Shown: piece by piece, positions 43,737-52,294 of the stretch
Numbering within the stretch: position 1 is the first letter of the stretch
How the letters are laid out: the number at the start of each line of letters is the position of its first letter
Source: Paenibacillus glycinis
GTDB taxonomy: Bacteria; Bacillota; Bacilli; Paenibacillales; Paenibacillaceae
Length of the DNA stretch: 64,000 nt
Reading direction: 5' to 3'
Assembly: GCF_009909185.1 (NCBI RefSeq)
Contig: NZ_JAAAMV010000012.1
Span: 186,001-250,000 of the forward strand
Position numbers and translations under genes: made by a program
Notes under the pieces: generated by a model
Databases searched by the model: none
What the model was told of the DNA's origin: nothing
What the model saw: the letters and a program-made list of their open reading frames with translations, nothing else

Positions 43737-45338
43737 ATGTTGAAGAAACGAAATGCCGCGCAAGCGGGATTGGCCGTCCTGCTGGCATCGGGTATGCTGC
43801 TGGCTGGCTGCGGCGCCAATAATGCCGACGGCAGCAATAACGCAGGCGGCGCCAACAATGCCGCTAACGAGAATACCGCGGGCAATGCCCAAAACGCCGA
43901 CGGGTCTTCGTCATCTAACGCGGCAACGGCGTCGGCGCCAAGCGCATCCGACCTAAAGCCTTACGAGCTGAAGATTGCCTTTTGGGGCGATGATCAGAAG
44001 GACTTGCCCGAGGTCGAGGAAGCGATGAACAACATTTTGAAGGCGAAAATCAACGCTACGATCAAAGTGATGCCAATCGCCAGGAGCCAGTGGGCGCAGC
44101 AATCGAACCTGATGCTTACGAGCGGCGAGAAGATGGATCTGATCATCGGTTCCACGTTGACCAATTTCCCTTCGCAGGCGGCCAACGGGGTCTACGCGCC
44201 GCTCGACGACCTGTTAGCGAAGTACGGCTCCGACATCCAGGCAGTCGTGACACCGGCCCAGCTATCGACCGCTAAAGTAAACGGTCAACTCTATGCGGTT
44301 CCGACCATCAAAGACATGGCCCAGTACTACGGCATTATGATGCGCAAAGATTTGGTCGACAAGTACCATATCGACGTAACCAAGATCAAGACGCTGGACG
44401 ATCTGACCGCCGTCTTCCAGACCATCAAAGGGAACGAGCCGGACGTCACGCCGCTTGTCGCCAAGAACCCGGGTACCTCTCCGTTTTATGCGGGTTATCT
44501 GCCCTTCGACCCACTGGGCGGAAGCATCGGCGTGTTGCCCGATTACGATAACGGGTTGAAAGTGGCCGATTGGTATGAAACGCCGCAATATGCAGCCGAA
44601 TTGGATTTGATGCATGGCTGGTATCAGGCGGGGTACCTGCCGAAGGACGCTGCCACGAGCAAACAAAGCGGCAACGAGCTCCTGAAGGCGGGAAAGGCGT
44701 TTGCGATCTTGGGGAATTTGAAGCCCGGCAGCGACGCGGAAGCCTCCCGAGTCGTCGGCCAAGAGATGGTCAGCGCCAGACTGACCGCCGATCATGCGAC
44801 TTCCGATATGATCAACAATTCCATGTGGGCGATTCCGAAAAGCTCCGGGGATCCGGACAGGGCGATGATGCTGATGAACCTGCTCTACTCGGACAAAGAG
44901 CTGTTCAATCTGCTCGCCTGGGGCATCGAAGGCAAGGATTACGTGAAGAAATCGGACAATGTCATCGATTTTCCGGAAGGCATCGATATTACGAACGTCG
45001 GCTATAATTTCAACTTATCCTACTTGTTCGGCAATCAGTTCCTGTCCTATAACTGGGCAGCGGAAGACCCGGACATCTGGAAGAAGATCGACGCATTCAA
45101 CAAGAATGCCACGCCGTCGAAGGCGCTGGGCTTTACATTCGACGTGACTAACGTGAAGACGGAAATCGCTGCGGCCAGCAACGTGGTTAACGAATTCTCG
45201 ATCGGACTGGAAACGGGGACGCTTGATCCCAAGGAGGTTCTGCCCAAATTCATCGCCAAATTGAAGGCTGCCGGCGCCGATAAGATCGTGGCCGAGAAAC
45301 AAAAGCAGCTGGACGAGTGGGCTAAAACGCAGCAATAG
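43737..45338 (+). CDS. Extracellular solute-binding lipoprotein of the third ABC importer
   Basis: Lipid-anchored receptor of 533 residues. The ATG at 43737 lies seven bases after GGAGGG. The signal peptide ends in LAGC (Cys25), followed by an Asn/Ala/Ser-rich linker and a family 1 type binding fold. It is the third gene of the transporter set. An intrinsic terminator lies just downstream, before the phosphatase gene. The ligand is unknown. Confidence 0.9.
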   Translation: MLKKRNAAQAGLAVLLASGMLLAGCGANNADGSNNAGGANNAANENTAGNAQNADGSSSSNAATASAPSASDLKPYELKIAFWGDDQKDLPEVEEAMNNILKAKINATIKVMPIARSQWAQQSNLMLTSGEKMDLIIGSTLTNFPSQAANGVYAPLDDLLAKYGSDIQAVVTPAQLSTAKVNGQLYAVPTIKDMAQYYGIMMRKDLVDKYHIDVTKIKTLDDLTAVFQTIKGNEPDVTPLVAKNPGTSPFYAGYLPFDPLGGSIGVLPDYDNGLKVADWYETPQYAAELDLMHGWYQAGYLPKDAATSKQSGNELLKAGKAFAILGNLKPGSDAEASRVVGQEMVSARLTADHATSDMINNSMWAIPKSSGDPDRAMMLMNLLYSDKELFNLLAWGIEGKDYVKKSDNVIDFPEGIDITNVGYNFNLSYLFGNQFLSYNWAAEDPDIWKKIDAFNKNATPSKALGFTFDVTNVKTEIAAASNVVNEFSIGLETGTLDPKEVLPKFIAKLKAAGADKIVAEKQKQLDEWAKTQQ

Positions 45339-45374
45339 TAGCAGTATTAGCGGCATTAAATCAGGATTCGTCCG

Positions 45375-45435
45375 GCCGGGTACCGGTTGAGGGCCGCTGC
45401 CCGGAGTTCAACCGCCTCCCCGGCATTCTTTTTTT
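45375..45435 (+). terminator. Intrinsic terminator between binding-protein and phosphatase genes
   Basis: GCCGGG/CCCGGC forms the outer stem and CGGTTGA/TCAACCG the inner stem, followed by ATTC and seven T. It ends about 25 bases before the phosphatase start. Confidence 0.8.
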
Positions 45436-45460
45436 CAAATTCAACCGGCGAGGTACACGC

Positions 45461-46267
45461 ATGAATCGAATCATTCCATTTCAAGGGACGCACAACTTTC
45501 GCGATATGGGCGGTTATCGAACGGCCGACGGAAGAACGGTCAAATACGGTCTTTTTTTTCGCTCCGATGAACTGACCGCCCTGTCGGCGCAGGATCTGAC
45601 CGCTTTTCAAGCGCTCAAGATCAGAACGATATTCGACTTCCGCGACGGCGGGGAAGCCCGCCATAAGCCGGATCCGGCAGTAGCCGGCGTCCAAAATATA
45701 CGCGTATCGGCCGTTCCCGAGGATCAAATCTCCCGCATGAACTTGCCGGGTGCCATGCAGGGCCGGGAGCGAAGCCAGCACTTTATCGAAGATTTGGTCA
45801 AGAGCGGGTTCTTCAAACAATTTCGAGCAAACGCCTACTTGCTGGAGCTGTATGCGAGGCTTCCGATCAATAATCCGTCCTACAAACGGCTGATGAGCCT
45901 TATCCAATGTCCGGACAACCTGGGACTCCTTCATCACTGCACGGCAGGCAAGGACCGCACGGGCGTCGGGGCCGCGTTGATCCTGCTCGCGCTCGGCGTG
46001 CCGGAAGCAACCATCATGGAAGATTATCTGCTGACCAACGAGACGATGAGAGCTTATAACGACATGCAGCTGCAACGGCTTGGCCGGCATGTCGACGAAG
46101 CGGAGCTGCGCAATATCGAACAGATGCTGGGCGTCAAAGAGGAGTTCATGGAAGCGGTTTTCGGGACAATCAAGATGACGTACGGCAATGTCGACGCTTA
46201 TCTGGCCGGAGAATTCGGCTTGCTGGAGGAAGAACGGGAAGCCTTGCAGGAGATGTGCTTGGAATAA
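45461..46267 (+). CDS. Tyrosine-phosphatase-like phosphatase (Y_phosphatase3 type)
   Basis: Cysteine phosphatase of 268 residues. The P-loop is HCTAGKDRTG with Cys160 and Arg166 (CX5R). N-terminal signatures NFRDMGGYRT and FRSDEL mark the bacterial dual-specificity/lipid phosphatase group. In that group targets range from phosphotyrosine to phosphoinositides and small phospho-sugars. It follows the importer after a terminator, so it is either read through or has its own promoter inside the short gap. With the metallophosphoesterase it brackets the transporter, suggesting stepwise dephosphorylation of an imported compound. Confidence 0.88.
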   Translation: MNRIIPFQGTHNFRDMGGYRTADGRTVKYGLFFRSDELTALSAQDLTAFQALKIRTIFDFRDGGEARHKPDPAVAGVQNIRVSAVPEDQISRMNLPGAMQGRERSQHFIEDLVKSGFFKQFRANAYLLELYARLPINNPSYKRLMSLIQCPDNLGLLHHCTAGKDRTGVGAALILLALGVPEATIMEDYLLTNETMRAYNDMQLQRLGRHVDEAELRNIEQMLGVKEEFMEAVFGTIKMTYGNVDAYLAGEFGLLEEEREALQEMCLE

Positions 46268-46286
46268 AACGTCCCTTCATATACAG

Positions 46287-46331
46287 ACGGCAGCAGCCCA
46301 GGACGCAATAAAGGTCTTGGGCTGCTGCCGT
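46287..46331 (+). terminator. Intrinsic terminator after the phosphatase gene
   Basis: ACGGCAGCAGCCCA/TGGGCTGCTGCCGT is a perfect 14-bp stem with a 17-base loop. The tail is short (TTTATG), so efficiency is uncertain, and it could serve both strands. Confidence 0.7.
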
Positions 46332-46388
46332 TTATGCCATCGAATCCGTTAACGAACACGCCAACAAGCTGGTCGTCCTTCGAATCGT

Positions 46389-47135
46389 CTAGGCCACAGT
46401 CACGATGATGGGCCGATCCTCCGTGATGATGATCGTATGCTCATGTTGGGCCACGAAGCTGTTGTCCGGCACGGTTAACGTCCACCCGTCCCGCTGCTCG
46501 ACGGCATAGCCGGCGCCGGTAGATAGAAAGGGTTCGATCGTAATGACCATGCCCGCTTTCAATACGCGTTTGTCGTGCTTGTTATAATAGGGAAGAATCT
46601 CCGTCGGGCTCTCGTGCAGGGATTTGCCCACGCCGTGGCTGCACAGATTCTTGATCACGTTGTAGCCGCCTTTTTCGGCTTCGCTTTGAATAATCCTGCC
46701 GATTTCGTTCAATTTCACGCCATGCTTCAGCGAAGAGATCACCTTCATCATCGTATCGTGCGCGTATTGACAGAGACGCGTCAAAGACGGGTCGCAAGCG
46801 GGCATGGTAAACGAGTGTCCGGCATCCGCAAAATAGCCTCCGAGTTCGGCCGAAACATCGATGTTGATTAGATCGCCCGGGCCGATCTTTCGATTCCCCG
46901 GTATCCCATGCGCAATGTCATGGTTGACGCTGATACAGGTGTGGCCCGGGAAGTTATACGTCGACTTAGGCGCAGGCACGGCTCCGTGCTTCTCCAAAAT
47001 CCGTCCCCCGATATCATCCAGCTCCCGTGTCGTCATTCCCGCGCGCGCCTGACGTTTCATCTCGCTTATCGTCCATGCAACGATTCTGCCGATTTCCTTC
47101 AAACCATCGATATCGTTTTGCGATCCTATTGTCAC
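46389..47135 (-). CDS. map: Type I methionine aminopeptidase
   Basis: Removes the initiator methionine from new proteins. It has 248 residues. The start is GTG at 47133-47135, eight bases after GGAGG. All five metal ligands are visible: Asp93 and Asp104 (NIDVSAELGGYFADAGHSF), His167 (SHGVGKSLHESP), Glu201 (TIEPFLS) and Glu232 (QHEHTI). It is a stand-alone copy outside the ribosomal protein cluster, like B. subtilis YflG/MapB, so it is probably the second isozyme. Confidence 0.93.
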   Translation of the reverse strand: MTIGSQNDIDGLKEIGRIVAWTISEMKRQARAGMTTRELDDIGGRILEKHGAVPAPKSTYNFPGHTCISVNHDIAHGIPGNRKIGPGDLINIDVSAELGGYFADAGHSFTMPACDPSLTRLCQYAHDTMMKVISSLKHGVKLNEIGRIIQSEAEKGGYNVIKNLCSHGVGKSLHESPTEILPYYNKHDKRVLKAGMVITIEPFLSTGAGYAVEQRDGWTLTVPDNSFVAQHEHTIIITEDRPIIVTVA

Positions 47136-47213
47136 GTTATGCCCCTCCGTTATATAGATACCTCCATCTTATCATACGGGAGAAGCAATCCGTTATCCTG
47201 CCCATCATGAAAG

Positions 47214-48419
47214 CTATGATCGACCTGAAGCCACGCTCGATGCCGTTCCGCTACCGACTACTCTTCTCAACATCACTTGCCCCAGCACGGCAGTCACGCA
47301 CCCCAGCGCGCCAACGATCACAAAGCCTTCCCGCAGGGTCAGCCAATCCCCCGCAGCCCCCATAAATAAAGGACCCGCGAACATCCCCAATCCGTAGATC
47401 GCTTGGTAGAATCCCATGGCCGTTGCGCGTTTCTCGGGCGCCATATGCTTGATGCTGAGCGACATAAGAACCGGAGACGTAAAGCCTCGACCAAACCCGG
47501 CCAGCGATTGGGTCGCAATAAGAAACCATAGCGAGCCGGTAAACGGAATACAGACCGTAAACAAGCCGCTCAGAATGAATCCCAGCATGATAACCCTCCG
47601 CTCTCCAAGCTTACGGGCCAAATGCCTGCCGCCTATCCAGGAAGCAAGCGCGGTAGGCAACGTCGAACAGAATGTAAGCAGCCCCATATCCAGCTTGGTG
47701 GCTCCGAGCGACTGGGCAAACACGGGGGTAAACCCGAAGACGGTCGCAAACGTCAGCACTTGAAACAAAATCGAGAGAAACGAAACGGTCAGCAGCGTGC
47801 GATCGCTTGCCACCTCTTGTATCCCTTGCAGGGTTATGGGGGCCGCCTGGTCATCGAATTTCTCCACGATGAAGAAGGAGCCCGCCATCCCGATCAATCC
47901 GACGACGGCTCCAATGAGAAAAGCCGACTCCCAGCCAAATTGATCCGCGAACCATCCCCCGCACAATATCCCCAGCATCTGTCCCAAAGAATTATAGACC
48001 GCAATCGTTCCCATGGCACGGGTCGTTTCGTGATTGGCGTAGTAGCTGGCAAAAAGAATCGTAAAGTCGACCCACGTCGATGCCGCGATGCCCGCCGCGA
48101 CCCTAAGAAAAAGGATCCAGTTCAAATCATGCGTCACCAGAATGCCTGCACCGGACAGGGTAGAGAACAATAACCCGATCACTATAAACAGTTTACGCTT
48201 ATGAATCCGATCACTCAGGATGCCGACGGGAATACGCAACACCATTTGGCTAAGCCCATACATGCCTACGATCAGCCCTGCCATCTTATTCGATGCTCCC
48301 ATGCTTTCTACATACGCGGTCAGAATGGGAACGCAGGTATACATCGAGAACCAGAATAGCAGCGTAACTGCACAAAAGAGCGGCAACCTGTAGTTGGCAG
48401 GTTGAATTTCAGTTCGCAT
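47214..48419 (-). CDS. MFS transporter, 12-helix efflux type
   Basis: Membrane transporter of 401 residues with about twelve helices. Loop 2-3 carries the MFS motif A-like GILSDRIHKRKL, and the second half begins near residue 205. There are no strong substrate clues; drug or sugar efflux relatives are most similar in layout. It lies 78 bases upstream of map on the same strand. The ribosome site is weak (AAGGGTCG). Confidence 0.85.
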   Translation of the reverse strand: MRTEIQPANYRLPLFCAVTLLFWFSMYTCVPILTAYVESMGASNKMAGLIVGMYGLSQMVLRIPVGILSDRIHKRKLFIVIGLLFSTLSGAGILVTHDLNWILFLRVAAGIAASTWVDFTILFASYYANHETTRAMGTIAVYNSLGQMLGILCGGWFADQFGWESAFLIGAVVGLIGMAGSFFIVEKFDDQAAPITLQGIQEVASDRTLLTVSFLSILFQVLTFATVFGFTPVFAQSLGATKLDMGLLTFCSTLPTALASWIGGRHLARKLGERRVIMLGFILSGLFTVCIPFTGSLWFLIATQSLAGFGRGFTSPVLMSLSIKHMAPEKRATAMGFYQAIYGLGMFAGPLFMGAAGDWLTLREGFVIVGALGCVTAVLGQVMLRRVVGSGTASSVASGRS

Positions 48420-48456
48420 CGTCCACGACCCTTCGGCATTTTAATGCTAAGATGCG

Positions 48457-48491
48457 CGATGCATGCGATGCTTCGCGTTTCGATGCATGCG
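48457..48491. repeat. Direct repeat of CGATGCATGCG
   Basis: CGATGCATGCG at 48457-48467 and again at 48481-48491, each with an internal ATGCAT palindrome. They lie 38-72 bases upstream of the MFS gene start, so a regulatory role is possible. Confidence 0.4.
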
Positions 48492-48661
48492 TTGTCCGAT
48501 CTGCCCCTTTCGACATAAAAAAGATCCCCTCCAAGCACCACCCGAACCTCCATGCGAACATGGCGGTTTCTGGAGCGGCTGCTTGAATGGGATACTCGCG
48601 TTGTCCCTCGAACCGGCGTTACCGCCTAATCGGGTCATCGCTACGAGCGGCGAGGCTATGA

Positions 48662-49528
48662 TCAGGCCGTGATTTGAGCGGCGATGCCGTTCAGCTCGGC
48701 CACATCTTCCGCGGACAGCTTCAAGTTGGCTGCGCCGGCGCAGTTGACGATGTTCGCTGCTTTGCTGGCGCCGGGGATCGGCAGCACGACCGGCGATAAT
48801 TGAAGCAGCCAAGCAATCGCGATCTGTTGCGGCGACGCGCCATGGCGGCCGGCGATCCGCGAAAGCGTCTCGTTGCTGCCGATGCCGCCTGCGTTGCCCA
48901 TCCCGTTCAGCGGACTGTACGGCAGGAAAGCGATGCCGTGCTCCTCGCAGCGCTTCAGCACGTCCATGGACGATTGGTCGAATACGTTCATCCGGTTCTG
49001 AACGCTCGCGACCGTCAAGATTCCGCGGGCTTCTTCCAGTTGCGCGACGGATACGTTCGACAGCCCCGCGTGGACGATTTTCCCTTCCCGCTGCAAGTCC
49101 GCGACCGCTCCGACGGATTCGGCAAACGGAACCTTCGGATCCGGACGGTGGAATTGATAGAGCGTGATCGCTTCGACACCGAGTGCGCGCAAGCTGTCCT
49201 CGCACGCTTGACGTAAATACTCGGGACGTCCGTCTGTTTCCCAGCGTCCTTCCGGACGAATGTGTCCGCCCTTCGTCGCGATGATCGCTTCGGGACGATC
49301 ATGCAGAGCTTTGGCCAGCAGTCTTTCGTTATGACCGACCTCGGTCGAATTCAAGCAGTACGAATCGGCTGTATCAAACAGCGTAATGCCCTGCTCCAAT
49401 GCAGCATGCACCGTTCTGATGCCGTCTTCCTCGGAGGGCCGCCCGTTCACGGACAACGGCATTCCGCCCATCCCGATTTCCCCGATGATTATCCCTGTTG
49501 AACCCAGCTTACGTTGTGGCATTGTCAT
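48662..49528 (-). CDS. Aldo/keto reductase
   Basis: NADPH-dependent carbonyl reductase of 288 residues with a TIM barrel. The catalytic tetrad is visible: Asp and Tyr in FDTADSY (near residues 52-57), Lys in ATKGG (near 86) and His in FHRPDP (near 127). The C-terminal cofactor site is IPGASKAANI. The start has AGGAGG seven bases upstream. No neighbour indicates the substrate. Confidence 0.92.
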   Translation of the reverse strand: MTMPQRKLGSTGIIIGEIGMGGMPLSVNGRPSEEDGIRTVHAALEQGITLFDTADSYCLNSTEVGHNERLLAKALHDRPEAIIATKGGHIRPEGRWETDGRPEYLRQACEDSLRALGVEAITLYQFHRPDPKVPFAESVGAVADLQREGKIVHAGLSNVSVAQLEEARGILTVASVQNRMNVFDQSSMDVLKRCEEHGIAFLPYSPLNGMGNAGGIGSNETLSRIAGRHGASPQQIAIAWLLQLSPVVLPIPGASKAANIVNCAGAANLKLSAEDVAELNGIAAQITA

Positions 49529-49958
49529 CGTATAACCTCCTGAGAGAGTAAGAAGCTTCTAAAAGCAACGATGAAATCGTCCGTTTTCAAGTATAGCAGT
49601 TCGGCCTTTCCTCCTGTAGTACTGAAAATAAGTTCACATAGTTACCTTGATGTAAGCGATACGCTTCAAGTGTCGTGAACGGCCCAACGGTATTACGCAA
49701 CAATTTTATGTTATGTTACATGACATATTTTTCATTTTATGCAGCGGATTGGGTATTTTGTAGCAATTTATGTTAGCTATATTAACATGTTTCCAGTTTT
49801 ATGCTACCGTATGTTTCACGAAGCTCGTTCGTAACCGGCATGTCCCGGCGGATACGAGGTTTCGATGGAATCGGGAAGCGAGGGTTGCTTATAGCCTGTT
49901 TGGGGATTCGAAATCATTGCGCTTTTTACTATTAAGAGCGGAGGGTGAGAGATTAACC
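49529..49958. other. AT-rich divergent promoter region
   Basis: About 430 bases between the aldo/keto reductase and the amidase. It is noticeably AT-rich from 49700 to 49800, with repeated TTATG words, and contains the TnrA/GlnR-type box. A TATACT lies on the minus strand near 49600 but lacks a good -35. The amidase frame is open upstream of its start, but that extension is not protein-like. Confidence 0.5.
49709..49725. promoter_or_regulatory. Candidate TnrA/GlnR nitrogen-control box
   Basis: TGTTATGTTACATGACA fits TGTNA-N7-TNACA exactly. The central seven bases contain one G and one C, less AT-rich than the best boxes. It lies 234 bases upstream of an amidase that would release ammonia, a typical nitrogen-limitation target. 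Confidence 0.5.
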
Positions 49959-51530
49959 ATGTTAAAACGGATAAGCACGATCATGCTCCTTGGCGTTTTG
50001 TTAACGACCGGCATTACGATGGTACCGGCCAGCGCAGCCAAAGACTTTCAATTTGCCGAGGTTACGGTGGATGAACTTCAGGCCGGCTACGCGGCGAAAA
50101 AGTACACGGCCGAACAAGTCGTTCAGGACTATCTCGATCGAATTGACACGTATGAGTCCAATTATAATGCCTTTACCGCAATGAATCCCGACGCGCTCGC
50201 ACTGGCACGGGACTATGACCGGCGCCTGGCGGCCGGCGAGAAGCAGGGTCCGCTTGCGGGTATTCCGATCGTCATTAAGGAAGCGGTAGACATGGCTGGT
50301 TTCCCGTCGACGATGGGTTGGAAACCGCTGGATCCGAGCTCGGGCGGCATCAAGCTCATTCCCGAAAAGGACGCCCCCGTGGTGGCGCGACTTAAAGCGG
50401 CCGGCGCCATTATTATCGGCAGAACGAATATACCGGCTTTCAGTTCGGACGGCACAAGGGCCAGTACGAGTTGGGCGGGGGATACCTATAACGCCGTGGA
50501 TCGCAGCCTCGTCCCCGGCGCCAGCAGCAGCGGTACCGCTACCTCCGTATCCGGCAATTTCGCCGTCTTGGGCATCGCGGAGGAAACCGGCGGATCGATT
50601 CAGAACCCGGCCGCCGCACAGGCGCTGGTCGGGATCAAACCGACCTTCGGCCTTGTTCCGAACGTCGGCGTCGTTCCGCTCGGCGGCAGCACGCGCGACG
50701 TCGTAGGCGCCCATGGACGCACCGTTCACGATGCCGCGCTTATGTTAGATGCCATAGCCGGGTATACGCCGGAAGACCCGAAGACGGTAGCCTCGATCGG
50801 CAATATGCCCGTCGACGGGTATACCTCGAAGATGAACGACTTCGAGCTGAAGGGCAAACGCATCGGCCTGTATGGGCCGGGCTGGCGAAATCAGCCGCTG
50901 ACCAAAGAAACGCAAGCCTTGTACGAACGGGCCGTGAAGGAATTGGAGGCGCAAGGCGCGACGGTCGTGGCCGACCCGTTTGCCGGCAGCGGCTTTGCAG
51001 CCTTCGTTAAAGCTGCCGGTTCTGTAGGCATCGAATCCGTCGTATACGACATGGATCAATATCTCAAGCGCCTCGGACCTTCGGCGGCCATCCATTCGGT
51101 CAATGAATTGATCGCCAAGACCGGCCAAACCCCCGACGTGCTAGCCCGCTATCCGGATGCTTTGAAGAATCCTTCCGCGTTTCCGGATTTGACCAATTTC
51201 ACGAAGGTGCGCAAGGAGTACCTGCGAATCATGAATGCCGTCATGGACCGTAATGACCTGGATGCGCTTATCTTCCCGCAAATGTTCAAGGAAACGCCGA
51301 AGCTGGCAAACAAGACCGAAAATATCGGGGCGACGACCGTCTCCGAAATCAACATTGCCGGCGTCCCCCTTGTCACCGTACCCGCCGGTTATTATGCGAG
51401 CGGTTCCCCGTTCGAGCTGGCCATCATCGGCAAAATGTGGAGCGAGGCCGATATTCTCGGCATGGCGTATGATTACGAGCAGGCAACGCATTACCGGAAA
51501 ACGCCGACTCTCGTAAAAGCCGCTAGCTGA
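49959..51530 (+). CDS. Secreted amidase (amidase signature family)
   Basis: Exported amide hydrolase of 523 residues. The start at 49959 (MLKRISTIMLLG) follows GGAGGGTGAG and gives a signal peptide ending near VPASAA (residue 27). The Ser-cisSer-Lys triad of the family is visible: Lys107 in VIKEAVD, the cis-serine in GASSSGTATS (near 190) and nucleophile Ser213 in EETGGSIQNPA. Export suggests scavenging of external amides or peptides, which fits the nitrogen-control box upstream. A hairpin follows at 51585. Confidence 0.9.
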   Translation: MLKRISTIMLLGVLLTTGITMVPASAAKDFQFAEVTVDELQAGYAAKKYTAEQVVQDYLDRIDTYESNYNAFTAMNPDALALARDYDRRLAAGEKQGPLAGIPIVIKEAVDMAGFPSTMGWKPLDPSSGGIKLIPEKDAPVVARLKAAGAIIIGRTNIPAFSSDGTRASTSWAGDTYNAVDRSLVPGASSSGTATSVSGNFAVLGIAEETGGSIQNPAAAQALVGIKPTFGLVPNVGVVPLGGSTRDVVGAHGRTVHDAALMLDAIAGYTPEDPKTVASIGNMPVDGYTSKMNDFELKGKRIGLYGPGWRNQPLTKETQALYERAVKELEAQGATVVADPFAGSGFAAFVKAAGSVGIESVVYDMDQYLKRLGPSAAIHSVNELIAKTGQTPDVLARYPDALKNPSAFPDLTNFTKVRKEYLRIMNAVMDRNDLDALIFPQMFKETPKLANKTENIGATTVSEINIAGVPLVTVPAGYYASGSPFELAIIGKMWSEADILGMAYDYEQATHYRKTPTLVKAAS

Positions 51531-51584
51531 AAAAAATTCGCGACCGCACTACCTTGATTCATCGAACGCCCATTGCAAACAAAT

Positions 51585-51611
51585 AGAGCGCTGACCCGAA
51601 GGTCGCGCTCT
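51585..51611 (+). terminator. Possible terminator hairpin after the amidase
   Basis: AGAGCG/CGCTCT with inner GACC/GGTC and a CGAA loop. The hairpin is strong, but only GCTTGC follows, so termination is uncertain. Confidence 0.4.
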
Positions 51612-51653
51612 GCTTGCATTCCGACCGCAAGGCAATGCGGGAATCACGTTCAT

Positions 51654-52256
51654 TCAAAATCCGACTTTTAAGATGCGCCCGGTGATGATTCCAGTAATCG
51701 AACGTACATAGGCTTGAGCGACTTTACTCGCTTCAACCGGAATAAATCCCGGAAAGAAAGGAGCATACTTAGCCATCGATTCCGTCACGACCGTCGGACT
51801 TACGCAGTTAATGCGTATTCCGCGCGGCAGTTCCGTGGGCACGACTTGGACGAATCCTTCTATGGCATGGTTAACGGTCGTACTAGCAACGCCTCCGGGC
51901 AAATACTCCTCCGTTAATACGCCGGAAACGAGCGTGAAGGACCCTTTATCGGAGATAAACGGAAGCGCAGTCCGAACAATATTGATTTGCCCCATCAGCT
52001 TCCCGTTTAACGATTGTTCCCATTGTTCGTCGCTCGAGGTTTCAAATAGTCCCATGCCTGCCTCCGATGCCGCATTCGCCACGGCATCGAAAGGTCCGAT
52101 CGTACCGAACAGCTTTTCCAAACTTGCTTTATCGGCGATATCCGCGCGATAATCGCCCGAGTTGCGCGAAACGGAGACCACTTCATGCCCCATCGTTTCC
52201 AAAGCCTTTTTGATCGCCGTCCCAATGGTTCCTTTGCCGAATACGATAACCCTCAT
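51654..52256 (-). CDS. Short atypical SDR-family protein
   Basis: Rossmann-fold protein of 200 residues. The start at 52254-52256 (MRVIVFGKGTIG) follows GAAGGAG; the frame runs 45 codons further without support. The nucleotide-binding loop is FGKGTIGTAIKKAL. In place of the usual catalytic Tyr-x-x-x-Lys it has GGVASTTVNHAIEGF, which lacks both residues, as in a group of about 200-residue SDR-like proteins. It is 38 bases downstream of the sugar nucleotidyltransferase gene, in the same operon behind a shared operator. Confidence 0.85.
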   Translation of the reverse strand: MRVIVFGKGTIGTAIKKALETMGHEVVSVSRNSGDYRADIADKASLEKLFGTIGPFDAVANAASEAGMGLFETSSDEQWEQSLNGKLMGQINIVRTALPFISDKGSFTLVSGVLTEEYLPGGVASTTVNHAIEGFVQVVPTELPRGIRINCVSPTVVTESMAKYAPFFPGFIPVEASKVAQAYVRSITGIITGRILKVGF

Positions 52257-52294
52257 CTCGAACACTCCTTCGGATAGATTTGCATCCATTGCGT

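Noticed and set aside
48320..48553. 77-codon minus-strand frame upstream of the MFS gene
   Set aside because: It overlaps the MFS start region in another frame and covers short repeats; composition is not protein-like.
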